Shown here in pieces: positions 33,253 through 41,539 of a stretch of 41,539 bases of DNA. A program made the translations under genes and the position numbers. Each line of letters begins with the position of its first letter. The stretch's first letter is position 1. Source of the DNA: an uncultured Allomuricauda sp. Its GTDB lineage: Bacteria > Bacteroidota > Bacteroidia > Flavobacteriales > Flavobacteriaceae. Under the pieces are notes generated by a model. The model was not told the DNA's origin. It made no database searches and was given only the letters and a program-made list of their open reading frames with translations. The stretch lies in assembly GCF_937884665.1 (NCBI RefSeq), contig NZ_CAKZYF010000084.1, positions 1 through 41,539 on the forward strand, in the 5' to 3' direction.

Positions 33253-36200
33253 GTGGCGGTAGTATATCCGAACGATTCCATTGTTGAGACGCTAAGACAG
33301 AATGAATTCTCTGAACCTATTCCCGTAGATGATTTTTTAGGAGATAAGGAAAACCTCGCAGCATCTTCTACAAATAGAAGGGATTTTTTAAAGTATATTG
33401 GTTTCAGTACTGCCGCTGCTGCCGTGGCTGCTTGTGAGGGACCGGTCCATAAATCGATTCCTTACGTTTTTCAACCGGACAACATTGTGCCCGGAGTAGC
33501 TAGTTTTTATGCCACGACCATCGCAGATGGATTTGACTTTGCCAGTATTTTGGTCAAGACGAGAGAGGGACGGCCCATAAAAATTGAAAACAATACAGAC
33601 GCCAAAGTCAATTGCGATGCTAATGCCAGAGTTCATGCATCCGTATTGACATTGTACGATAGCACGCGTATTCAAGGCCCCACTGCGGATGGTGAACCTA
33701 TCGAGTGGAAGGTGCTGGATACAACGGTACGAGCAAAATTGGGAAGTTTGGTGAACAGCAACAAGCAAATAGCCCTGCTGACCCAAACGTACGCAAGTCC
33801 TTCAACGGCGCGTTTAATTGCCGAATTCAAGGAAAAATACCCGAATACCGATCATGTGGTTTATGATGCCATTTCCGAAGATGCTGCACTTAATGCGTTC
33901 CATGGCATGTATGGTGAGCGGGCTTTTGCAGATTATGATTTTGAAAAAGCCGAACTCATTATTTCTTTTGGTGCCGACTTTTTAGGAGATTGGCAAGGCG
34001 GTGGATATGACAGCGGTTATGCACGAGGACGCGTACCAAAGGACGGTAAAATGTCCAAACATATTCAACTTGAAGGAAATATGTCTTTGTCCGGGGCCAA
34101 TGCGGATAAGCGTTATCCGATGACCTCAACACAACAAAAAATTGCCTTGGCCAAATTGTACGGCAAGTTGAACGGAAGTACTGTTGGCGGAGGTACCTCA
34201 GATGTGGACAGCGCTGTAGATAATTTGGTCGAACTTAAACGAAAGGCAGGTAGCAAAGCGGTGGTGGTTACAGGATTAAAGGATGTAAATGCCCAAACCG
34301 TGGTTCTCGCTATCAATAAATTACTTTCCAGTGAAGCGTTTGATGCAGCAAAACCGAAATATGTTCGTCAAGGGGATACCTCAAAGGTCCGTAAGCTAAT
34401 TGCCGACATGAATGCAGGCCGGGTAGGTGCCTTGATAATGGATGGTGTTAATCCTGCTTACACATTGCCCAACGCCGACGATTTTATCAAAGGACTGAAA
34501 AACGTGGACCTTTCGGTTAGTTTTTCTTTTAATAATGACGAGACCGCTCAAAATTCCAAATATGTTGCCGCTGCTTCCCATTACCTGGAATCATGGGGTG
34601 ATGTTGAACTCAAAAAAGGACACTATAGCCTTACCCAACCCGCTATTCGTGAGCTTTTTGATACGAGACAGTTCCAGACATCCCTGTTGAACTGGATGGG
34701 TGCTGATAGGACTTACTACGATTATATTCGTGAGACTTGGGACACAAAAATACTACGGGGAGCAAGTTGGAACAAGACTTTGCAAGATGGGGTCTTCGTA
34801 TCTTCAGAAACCCCCGTTGAAGGTGATATTGAAGTAGGAAATGCAATGGTGGCTGCAACCGAAGAAACGGAGGAAGTGGCCCAGCCTAGTTTGGGCTCCA
34901 TTGCCTCGGCCGTCCGTTCACTTGTCAGTTCAACAAGTGCTGGAACAGAACTTCTTTTGTATTCCAAAATTGGTATGGGTGATGGGAAACAAGCCACAAA
35001 TCCGTGGTTGCAAGAGTTTCCTGATCCTATTTCTAGGGTTTCTTGGGACAATTACCTTACAGTTTCCAAGGCGGATGCCTCGGAATGGGGATTGGAAAAT
35101 GAAAATGTGGCCAATGGTGGTTTGGACGGCAGCTATGTAAAACTTACGGTGGATGGAACTGTTATTGAAAATGTTCCGGTCATCATTCAGCCTGGTCAAG
35201 CCAAAGGCACCGTTGGGCTTTCCTATGGATATGGGCGCAAAGCTGGAATGAAAACAGAAATGTCGACCGGGGTCAACGCGTTCTTACTTTATAAAAACTT
35301 TGACGATGTTCAATCCGTAAGCATTGAAAAAACATCGGGTATGCACGAGTTTGCATGCGTTCAGCTGCACAATACCCTAATGGGTAGGGGCGATATCATC
35401 AAAGAAACCACACTTGAGATCTTTAATACAAAGGATAGTCACGAGTGGAACCATGTGCCAGAAGTTACTTTGAACCATGAAGAAATTCCTGTTACGTCCA
35501 AGGATGCTGATTTGTGGCAGGAGTTTGACCGGACTATTGGACATCATTTTAATTTGTCCATTGATTTGAATGCATGTACAGGCTGTGGGGCATGTGTCAT
35601 CGCATGTCACGCTGAAAACAACGTGCCCGTTGTAGGGAAACGCGAAATGCGCTTATCCCGCGATATGCATTGGTTACGAATCGATAGATATTATTCGTCC
35701 GAAGAGAGCTTTGAACAAGATAATGAGAAGAAGGACGGAATGGATGGACTCTTTGGGGACAACGGTTCGCTGGGAGGGTTTGGCCAAATGGAAGACCCAT
35801 CCGCAAATCCGCAGGTAGCTTTTCAACCGGTAATGTGTCAGCACTGTAATCATGCACCTTGTGAAACAGTTTGTCCGGTTGCGGCGACTTCCCATGGAAG
35901 GCAGGGCCAAAACCATATGGCCTACAACCGTTGTGTGGGAACCAGATATTGTGCGAACAACTGTCCCTACAAAGTACGTCGCTTCAACTGGTTCTTGTAC
36001 AACAACAATGACGAGTTCGATTTCAATATGAACAACGACCTCGGTAAAATGGTAATCAATCCAGATGTTACCGTAAGGTCAAGAGGGGTTATGGAGAAGT
36101 GTTCTTTCTGTATCCAATCCACTCAAGCAGTTATATTAAAGGCCAAACGTGAAGGCAGACCAGTGGCAAAAGGTGAATTCAATGATGCGTGTGCTTGTTC

Positions 36201-36360
36201 CGCAGCATGTGGGTCAGGGGCAATGCGTTTTGGCGATGTAAACGAAGAAGGAAGCCCAATCTCTGAATTGGTCAAGGATAAAAGGGCATATCACTTGTTG
36301 GAACATGTGGGTACAAAACCCAATGTGGTCTATCAAGTAAAGGTTAGAAATACAAACTAA
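33253..36360 (+). CDS. actB: Alternative complex III subunit ActB (molybdopterin-like/Fe-S protein)
   Basis: A 1035-residue frame with GTG as the first possible start (an in-frame TAA lies five codons upstream). A Tat-like motif, TNRRDFLKYIGFSTAAAAVAAC (RR at 42-43), ends in a possible lipobox Cys61. Residues about 80-720 form a molybdopterin oxidoreductase-like domain, which in ActB carries no cofactor. Residues about 774-990 form the ferredoxin-like part, with NACTGCGACVIACHAENN, CQHCNHAPCETVCPV, CVGTRYCANNCPYKVRRF and CSFCIQ plus CACSAACGSGAMRFGD, enough cysteines for four clusters. The N-terminus is shorter than I expect for this family. Located on the periplasmic side of the complex. Confidence 0.93.
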   Translation: MAVVYPNDSIVETLRQNEFSEPIPVDDFLGDKENLAASSTNRRDFLKYIGFSTAAAAVAACEGPVHKSIPYVFQPDNIVPGVASFYATTIADGFDFASILVKTREGRPIKIENNTDAKVNCDANARVHASVLTLYDSTRIQGPTADGEPIEWKVLDTTVRAKLGSLVNSNKQIALLTQTYASPSTARLIAEFKEKYPNTDHVVYDAISEDAALNAFHGMYGERAFADYDFEKAELIISFGADFLGDWQGGGYDSGYARGRVPKDGKMSKHIQLEGNMSLSGANADKRYPMTSTQQKIALAKLYGKLNGSTVGGGTSDVDSAVDNLVELKRKAGSKAVVVTGLKDVNAQTVVLAINKLLSSEAFDAAKPKYVRQGDTSKVRKLIADMNAGRVGALIMDGVNPAYTLPNADDFIKGLKNVDLSVSFSFNNDETAQNSKYVAAASHYLESWGDVELKKGHYSLTQPAIRELFDTRQFQTSLLNWMGADRTYYDYIRETWDTKILRGASWNKTLQDGVFVSSETPVEGDIEVGNAMVAATEETEEVAQPSLGSIASAVRSLVSSTSAGTELLLYSKIGMGDGKQATNPWLQEFPDPISRVSWDNYLTVSKADASEWGLENENVANGGLDGSYVKLTVDGTVIENVPVIIQPGQAKGTVGLSYGYGRKAGMKTEMSTGVNAFLLYKNFDDVQSVSIEKTSGMHEFACVQLHNTLMGRGDIIKETTLEIFNTKDSHEWNHVPEVTLNHEEIPVTSKDADLWQEFDRTIGHHFNLSIDLNACTGCGACVIACHAENNVPVVGKREMRLSRDMHWLRIDRYYSSEESFEQDNEKKDGMDGLFGDNGSLGGFGQMEDPSANPQVAFQPVMCQHCNHAPCETVCPVAATSHGRQGQNHMAYNRCVGTRYCANNCPYKVRRFNWFLYNNNDEFDFNMNNDLGKMVINPDVTVRSRGVMEKCSFCIQSTQAVILKAKREGRPVAKGEFNDACACSAACGSGAMRFGDVNEEGSPISELVKDKRAYHLLEHVGTKPNVVYQVKVRNTN

Positions 36361-36388
36361 GCTTAATTAATAAGTAATATTATAAATT

Positions 36389-38137
36389 ATGGGATCGCAT
36401 TACGAAGCGCCAATTCGAAGACCCCTGGTACTGGGGGACAAGGGATACCATGATGTGACCTTGGATATTGTTCGTCCAGTAGAAGGAAAGGCCAATAGAC
36501 AATGGTGGATTGTGTTTAGTATTGCTCTTGTGGCCTTTTTGTGGGGTCTAGGATGCATTGTCTATACCGTATCAACTGGAATTGGAACGTGGGGTTTAAA
36601 TCGAACGGTGAACTGGGCCTGGGATATTACCAACTTTGTCTGGTGGGTAGGTATTGGCCACGCAGGTACCTTGATTTCGGCAGTACTTCTTCTCTTTAGG
36701 CAAAAATGGAGAATGGCGATCAACCGTTCTGCTGAGGCGATGACCATCTTCTCAGTGGTACAGGCAGGACTTTTTCCCATTATTCACATGGGAAGGCCTT
36801 GGTTGGCCTATTGGGTATTGCCCATCCCAAACCAGTTTGGATCCCTTTGGGTGAATTTTAATTCGCCTTTGCTTTGGGATGTATTCGCGATTTCCACATA
36901 TCTATCCGTTTCCTTGGTCTTTTGGTGGACTGGTCTACTGCCGGACTTTGCCATGATTCGGGATAGGGCGGTTAAACCATTTCAGAAAAAAATATACAGT
37001 CTATTGAGTTTTGGATGGACGGGAAGAGCAAAAGATTGGCAACGTTTTGAAGAAGTTTCGTTGGTCTTGGCGGGATTGGCAACCCCCTTGGTACTTTCCG
37101 TACACACTATCGTATCCTTTGACTTTGCCACATCGGTTATTCCCGGATGGCACACAACGATATTCCCTCCTTACTTTGTGGCTGGGGCGATTTTCTCCGG
37201 TTTTGCCATGGTGAATACGCTACTCATAATTATGCGGAAGGTATGTAGCTTGGAAGCATATATTACGGTTCAGCATATCGAGTTGATGAACATCGTCATC
37301 ATGATTACCGGTTCAATCGTTGGCTGTGCCTACATCACCGAGTTGTTCATCGCTTGGTACTCAGGGGTTGAATACGAACAATATGCATTTTTGAACAGGG
37401 CGACCGGTCCCTACTGGTGGGCGTATTGGTCCATGATGACCTGTAATGTGTTCTCGCCTCAGTTTATGTGGTTCAAAAAGCTGCGTACCAGTATTATGTT
37501 TTCGTTCTTTATTTCGATTGTTGTGAACATAGGGATGTGGTTTGAACGTTTTGTGATCATCGTGACCTCTTTGCACAGGGATTACCTACCCTCTTCTTGG
37601 ACGATGTTCTCCCCGACTTTCGTGGATATTGGAATTTTTATCGGAACCATAGGGTTCTTCTTTGTACTATTTCTATTATACTCGAGAACCTTCCCGGTTA
37701 TCGCCCAAGCTGAGGTGAAATCCATTCTGAAGGCGTCAGGTGAGCGCTTTAAAGTGCTTCGTGACAAAGGGGAACCCCTGTACAAAAAACCTACAGATGG
37801 TGTTATCATCGAAATTGAAGAGGAAGAAGAAGTAAAAGAAGAGGAAGCAGAAGTTGTAAGTGGTAGGGAAGGAGCCCCCGTTATGCAATTATTGGGTTCC
37901 TTAGGAAAGTTTGATACCAATACCCAACAACCTGACGATCTTAAAAAGGTAAGGGGCATAGGTCCATTGATGGAAAAAACTTTGAACAAGATTGGAATAT
38001 TCTCGTTCCTTCAAGTAAGCAAAATGACGGAAAGAGAGTATTCTATTTTAGACTCCCTTACCGGAGCATTTCCAGGAAGGGCAAAACGAGATGATTGGGC
38101 AGGCCAAGCAAAAGGTTTAATCAACTTAGATAAATAA
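36389..38137 (+). CDS. actC: Alternative complex III subunit ActC (NrfD-like) with HhH tail
   Basis: A 582-residue protein. Residues about 1-460 are the NrfD/PsrC-like quinol-binding membrane subunit, with around ten TM helices: WWIVFSIALVAFLWGLGCIV, ITNFVWWVGIGHAGTLISAV, VQAGLFPIIHMGRPWLAYWV, FVAGAIFSGFAMVNTLLII. After an acidic linker (IEEEEEVKEEEAEVV) the C-terminus (about 515-582) is a soluble helix-hairpin-helix domain: PDDLKKVRGIGPLMEKTLNK, IGIFSFLQVSKMTEREY, FPGRAKRDDWAGQAK. That tail is like the HhH modules appended to various flavobacterial proteins and is not part of the core fold. The start follows actB by 28 bases, and actD begins one base after its stop. Confidence 0.93.
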   Translation: MGSHYEAPIRRPLVLGDKGYHDVTLDIVRPVEGKANRQWWIVFSIALVAFLWGLGCIVYTVSTGIGTWGLNRTVNWAWDITNFVWWVGIGHAGTLISAVLLLFRQKWRMAINRSAEAMTIFSVVQAGLFPIIHMGRPWLAYWVLPIPNQFGSLWVNFNSPLLWDVFAISTYLSVSLVFWWTGLLPDFAMIRDRAVKPFQKKIYSLLSFGWTGRAKDWQRFEEVSLVLAGLATPLVLSVHTIVSFDFATSVIPGWHTTIFPPYFVAGAIFSGFAMVNTLLIIMRKVCSLEAYITVQHIELMNIVIMITGSIVGCAYITELFIAWYSGVEYEQYAFLNRATGPYWWAYWSMMTCNVFSPQFMWFKKLRTSIMFSFFISIVVNIGMWFERFVIIVTSLHRDYLPSSWTMFSPTFVDIGIFIGTIGFFFVLFLLYSRTFPVIAQAEVKSILKASGERFKVLRDKGEPLYKKPTDGVIIEIEEEEEVKEEEAEVVSGREGAPVMQLLGSLGKFDTNTQQPDDLKKVRGIGPLMEKTLNKIGIFSFLQVSKMTEREYSILDSLTGAFPGRAKRDDWAGQAKGLINLDK

Positions 38138-38138
38138 T

Positions 38139-38663
38139 ATGGCGGCAACAACATTTAAGGCGATATATAACGATGATGACGTGCTGATGAGTGCTGTCAA
38201 GAGGTTGCGCTATGAAAAATACCATATCGAAGAAGTTTATACACCCTTTCCTGTCCATGGTTTGGACAAAGCGATGGGACTGCCACATACACGAATTGCG
38301 ATAACCGCTTTTCTATATGGATGTGTTGGACTTACTGTTTCTGTGGTCATGATGAACTACATTATGATAGAGGATTGGCCCCAAGATATTGGTGGTAAAC
38401 CCAGTTTTGGTTATTTGGAAAACATGCCCGCTTTTGTACCGATCATGTTTGAGTTGACGGTTTTCTTTGCCGCCCACCTTATGGTTATCACATTTTATCT
38501 GAGAAGCAGAATGTGGCCTTTTAAAGAAGCGGAAAACCCAGATGTACGAACAACGGACGACCATTTTTTAGTGGAGGTTGAAGTGGGTAATGATGAGGAG
38601 GCATTGAAAAATTTATTGTTGGAGACGGGTGCCGTTGAAGTCCACGTCCCCAAAAAAAAGTAA
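38139..38663 (+). CDS. actD: Alternative complex III subunit ActD (DUF3341)
   Basis: A 174-residue protein of the DUF3341 family. An N-terminal ferredoxin-like region (FKAIYNDDDVLMSAVKRLRY, YTPFPVHGLDKAMGLPHTRI) is followed by two TM helices (about residues 50-72 and 100-125) linked by a loop with GGKPSFGYLENMPAFVPIMF. ActD is a membrane subunit that packs against ActC/ActF; it has no cofactor. One base separates it from actC and one base from actE, so translation is tightly coupled. Confidence 0.92.
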   Translation: MAATTFKAIYNDDDVLMSAVKRLRYEKYHIEEVYTPFPVHGLDKAMGLPHTRIAITAFLYGCVGLTVSVVMMNYIMIEDWPQDIGGKPSFGYLENMPAFVPIMFELTVFFAAHLMVITFYLRSRMWPFKEAENPDVRTTDDHFLVEVEVGNDEEALKNLLLETGAVEVHVPKKK

Positions 38664-38664
38664 T

Positions 38665-39240
38665 ATGATGGTTAAAACATTTGGTAAAGTATTTTTTGTG
38701 TTGGCTTTTGTTCTTTGCTTGAGTTCCTGCTTTAACAAGAACAATCCCAACTATCAATACATGCCAAACATGTACGAATCCGTGGGTTACGAAACCTATG
38801 AGGGGGTCGATAATGGGCTGTTTCCCCAAGGAACAGAAGCGCTACTTCCCGTGGCCAACACCATTAATCGGGAAACATTGCCCTACGAGTTTTCGAACAC
38901 CCCAGAAGGAAAGGAATTGGCAAGATTGCAGCCCAGTCCACTGGATTCCTTGGAAAAGGAAGAAAACTTGAACAAAGGAAAAGAGCTGTACGACGTCTAC
39001 TGTGCAATTTGTCATGGAGCCAAAGGAAAGGGTCAGGGAACTCTCGTAAAACGCGAAAAAATACTGGGGGTACCCAGCTATGACGATGCTGCACGTAATA
39101 TTACCGTGGGCAGCACTTACCATACAATGTATTACGGCTTAAATTCAATGGGTTCCTATGCTTCTCAAATGGAGAACGAGACAGAACTGTGGCAAGTGGC
39201 AGAGTACGTTATGAAATTAAAGGAAGACCTAACAAAATAA
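38665..39240 (+). CDS. actE: Alternative complex III subunit ActE (monohaem cytochrome c lipoprotein)
   Basis: Start taken at the ATG one base after actD's stop (MMVKTFGKVFFVLAFVLCLS), 191 residues; the frame is open further upstream inside actD but lacks family sequence. The SPII lipobox LSSC gives Cys22. The haem site is CAICHGAKGKGQG (Cys about 113), and the distal Met is probably in YYGLNSMGSYASQM. The N-terminal mature part has the family's NPNYQYMPNMYESVGYETYE. It carries electrons out of the complex on the periplasmic side. Confidence 0.93.
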   Translation: MMVKTFGKVFFVLAFVLCLSSCFNKNNPNYQYMPNMYESVGYETYEGVDNGLFPQGTEALLPVANTINRETLPYEFSNTPEGKELARLQPSPLDSLEKEENLNKGKELYDVYCAICHGAKGKGQGTLVKREKILGVPSYDDAARNITVGSTYHTMYYGLNSMGSYASQMENETELWQVAEYVMKLKEDLTK

Positions 39241-39254
39241 TCCGATAGCAGACT

Positions 39255-40826
39255 ATGTATACGTTTTCAAATAGATTGAGGCTGGGTTCCTACATTGCCA
39301 TGGCAGTTGGACTGATATGTCTGTTGACCGGTTTTTTAACGGCACCTAGCAATGTGGAAGAGGCTAAGGCCATTGTGGCTTCGTCGCATGGCGATGACCA
39401 CGGTGGTGCCCATGGAGAAGCGGGGAGCCATTCGACAGAAGGATATGGTGGAACGGTAACAGCATCTGATCACGGGGAATCCCATAATGGAGAACCCACG
39501 AATGCTACTTCTGATACTATGAAATCGGAGCACGTAGTGTCGCATGAAAATACAACGGCGCAGGGAGAGAACCATGCTGTCGAAGGAGAACAAGAATATA
39601 TGGTGAGTTCGGGCCATCAACAATCCCACACAGAGGGAGCGAATCACGGCGAGACCCATGGTAGTGTATCCGGGCATGGGGGTTCACACGGAGAAGAAGC
39701 CCACGGGGGAACCCATGATGCTTCACATGATGAGCACTTATTACATCAATTACAAAACAGGCCATGGGCAGCATTGTACGTGGCGGCATTCTTTTTCTTT
39801 ATGATTGCTTTAGGGGTACTGGCTTTTTATGCCATCCAAAGGGCTGCACAAGCCGGTTGGTCCCCATTGTTGTTTCGAGTTATGGAAGGTATAACGGCCT
39901 ATTTAGTTCCAGGAGGGATTGTAGTTTTTGTGATATTGGCATTATCCGTAATGCACTTGAACCACATGTTCGTTTGGATGGATGCTGATGTTGTGGCCCA
40001 TGACAAATTACTTCAGGGAAAAGCGGGATACCTAAACCCTATTTTCTTCTTATTACGCGCTGCCATCTTCCTTGGTGGTTGGATTTTTTATCGAGAATAC
40101 TCCCGAAGTTTGTCATTGGCACAGGACCAATCTGACGATAACAGCTATTTTGTCAAGAATTTTAGATGGTCTGCAGCTTTCTTGGTGTTTTATTTGGTAA
40201 CGGAGTCAATGATGTCCTGGGACTGGATTATGAGTTTGGATCCCCATTGGTTCAGTACACTGTTTGGTTGGTATGTTTTTGCCAGTATGTTTGTTTCTGG
40301 AATCACTACCATCGCCATAATTACCATTTACTTAAAGTCCAAGGGCTACCTGGAAGAAGTGAATGACAGTCATATCCATGATTTGGCGAAATTCATGTTT
40401 GGTATCAGTATTTTTTGGACGTATTTGTGGTTTGCCCAGTTCATGTTGATTTGGTACGCGAACGTTCCTGAGGAGGTGACCTATTATGTAGCCCGTTTCC
40501 AAGACTATAAACTGCCGTTTTTTGGTATGCTGGTATTGAACTTCATTTTTCCCTTATTGGTATTGATGAACAGTGACTATAAACGGGTAAATTGGTTTGT
40601 GATTATGACAGGTCTTATCGTGCTGTTTGGTCATTATTTGGATGTGTTCAATATGGTCATGCCCGCAACCGTGGGAGACCAATGGCACATTGGTTTGCCG
40701 GAAATCGGAGGTATTCTGTTTTTTGGTGGGTTGTTCGTATTCTGGGTGTTCAATGCACTTACCAAGGTGCCCTTACAACCAAAACGCAATCCATTTATTG
40801 AAGAAAGTAGACAATTTCATTATTAA
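39255..40826 (+). CDS. actF: Alternative complex III subunit ActF, with a histidine-rich loop
   Basis: A 523-residue membrane protein. TM1 (about 10-30) starts MYTFSNRLRLGSYIAMAVGL. Residues 43-164 form a hydrophilic stretch with 20 histidines, mostly in HG, SH and THG units (SSHGDDHGGAHGEAGSHS; HGGSHGEEAHGGTHDASHDE). The NrfD-like body then begins with HQLQNRPWAALYVAAFFFFM and has about nine more helices, including RAAIFLGGWIFYREYSRSLS and TESMMSWDWIMSLDPHWFST. ActF is the second NrfD-like subunit (ActC-like). The histidine-rich loop looks like a low-complexity metal-binding insert of variable length. It is 14 bases after actE and 30 bases before coxB. Confidence 0.92.
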   Translation: MYTFSNRLRLGSYIAMAVGLICLLTGFLTAPSNVEEAKAIVASSHGDDHGGAHGEAGSHSTEGYGGTVTASDHGESHNGEPTNATSDTMKSEHVVSHENTTAQGENHAVEGEQEYMVSSGHQQSHTEGANHGETHGSVSGHGGSHGEEAHGGTHDASHDEHLLHQLQNRPWAALYVAAFFFFMIALGVLAFYAIQRAAQAGWSPLLFRVMEGITAYLVPGGIVVFVILALSVMHLNHMFVWMDADVVAHDKLLQGKAGYLNPIFFLLRAAIFLGGWIFYREYSRSLSLAQDQSDDNSYFVKNFRWSAAFLVFYLVTESMMSWDWIMSLDPHWFSTLFGWYVFASMFVSGITTIAIITIYLKSKGYLEEVNDSHIHDLAKFMFGISIFWTYLWFAQFMLIWYANVPEEVTYYVARFQDYKLPFFGMLVLNFIFPLLVLMNSDYKRVNWFVIMTGLIVLFGHYLDVFNMVMPATVGDQWHIGLPEIGGILFFGGLFVFWVFNALTKVPLQPKRNPFIEESRQFHY

Positions 40827-40856
40827 AAAAACGATTTAAGGTTTAGAGAGATAACA

Positions 40857-41539
40857 ATGACCGCATTATTAACATTGACTGTTTTAGCTCTGGTGGCAAT
40901 TGCAATTTGGCAAATGACCAAGATTTTTGAGTTGTCCCAATTAAGAACAGAACAAGCTACTGCAGAAATTGCCACCGATTCGGATAACAAATACAACGGT
41001 TACCTACTATTTGGCTTTCTCTTTTTTATTTATGGTATTACTATTTTTAGTTTCGCCAAATATTCAAAGGTGCTTCTACCCGAGGCGTCTTCTGCCCATG
41101 GTGGTGAATATGATCAATTGATGTGGGTTTCGTTCGCAATTATATTTTTTGTTCAAACCATTACTCAAGCCCTGCTCCATTATTTTGGATACAAATACAA
41201 AGGGGAAAAGGGAAAGAAAGCCCTGTTCTTTGCTGACAATGACCGTTTGGAATTTATCTGGACCATTATACCTGTTATTGTTTTGGCGGGATTGATTCTC
41301 TGGGGGCTTTACACTTGGACCAACATCATGGATGTCAATGAAGAAGATGACCCACTGATCGTTGAGCTGTACGCCCAACAGTTCAATTGGACGGCACGAT
41401 ACGGGGGAGATGACAATGTATTGGGTGATGCAAGTGTACGGCTTATCGATATAGACAAAGCGAATGTTTTGGGATTGGACGAGTCCGATCCCAACGCGTC
41501 AGACGATGTGATCGTGAAAGAATTACATTTACCAGTAGG
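40857..41539 (+). CDS. coxB: Cytochrome c oxidase subunit II (cut by window edge)
   Basis: The frame starts at ATG 40857 (MTALLTLTVLALVAIAIWQM) and stays open to the right edge (227 codons seen). It has an extra N-terminal helix, then two TM helices (YLLFGFLFFIYGITIFSFAK; LEFIWTIIPVIVLAGLILWG) flanking HYFGYKYKGEKGKKALFF, followed by the start of the cupredoxin domain (IVELYAQQFNWTARYGG). The CuA ligands lie beyond the edge. It follows actF by 30 bases, so alternative complex III and a cytochrome oxidase are encoded together, as expected for a supercomplex. The loop SVRLIDIDKANVLGLDESDP is typical of flavobacterial subunit II. Confidence 0.92.
   Translation, partial: MTALLTLTVLALVAIAIWQMTKIFELSQLRTEQATAEIATDSDNKYNGYLLFGFLFFIYGITIFSFAKYSKVLLPEASSAHGGEYDQLMWVSFAIIFFVQTITQALLHYFGYKYKGEKGKKALFFADNDRLEFIWTIIPVIVLAGLILWGLYTWTNIMDVNEEDDPLIVELYAQQFNWTARYGGDDNVLGDASVRLIDIDKANVLGLDESDPNASDDVIVKELHLPV

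Noticed and set aside
1..41539. CRISPR arrays, insertion sequences with intact transposases, rRNA genes, replication origin.
   Set aside because: None seen: no regularly spaced repeats, no transposase motifs, no rRNA-like sequence, no cluster of DnaA boxes noticed.

Overview
The window looks like chromosomal DNA of a member of the Flavobacteriaceae (Bacteroidetes), probably a marine one; genus is not assigned. The basis is the promoter type (TTTG, 19 bases, TAnnTTTG), the near absence of Shine-Dalgarno sequences, many SPII lipoproteins, an alternative complex III operon next to cytochrome oxidase, and protein sequences of clear flavobacterial type.

Layout. (1) 1-2772, minus strand: tyrosine/homogentisate catabolism, hppD-hmgA-fahA (fahA runs off the left edge), with a divergent MarR regulator and a palindromic candidate operator between them. 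(2) 3415-12672: a small conserved-looking ORF, a membrane protein, a DUF4440 lipoprotein, a GH2 beta-mannosidase lipoprotein, DNA polymerase I, a membrane metallophosphoesterase, a thioredoxin-fold protein without any cysteine, and a peroxiredoxin-like protein. (3) 12778-16348: a large DUF2723 membrane protein and tRNA-Gln(TTG). (4) 16336-25443: a roughly 9.1-kb segment bounded by a repeat of the tRNA-Gln 3' end (14 of 15 bases, each copy followed at the same 14-base distance by a similar hairpin terminator). A decayed, frameshifted tyrosine integrase lies next to the right repeat. The cargo is a LytTR/LytS-type two-component system divergent from a translationally coupled operon of exported proteins: a beta-propeller protein, two DUF5694-like paralogues in the segment, an SGNH-like lipoprotein and a transglutaminase-like lipoprotein. 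I read this as an old, immobilised genomic island. (5) 25750-31213: an M57-type metalloprotease lipoprotein, then rimP-nusA-infB behind a strong promoter and a leader hairpin that looks like an attenuator. (6) 31216-41539: a SPOR-domain protein, then actABCDEF (alternative complex III, quinol to cytochrome c/oxidase electron transfer) leading into coxB at the right edge.

The most interesting parts are the tRNA-Gln island with its uncharacterised exported cargo and candidate LytTR operator; the nusA-operon leader hairpin; the cysteine-less thioredoxin; and oddities in the respiratory operon (a C-terminal haem motif in ActA reading CFICF, a shortened ActB start, a helix-hairpin-helix tail on ActC and a histidine-rich loop in ActF). 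Family names rest on reading motifs by eye; no database search was run.
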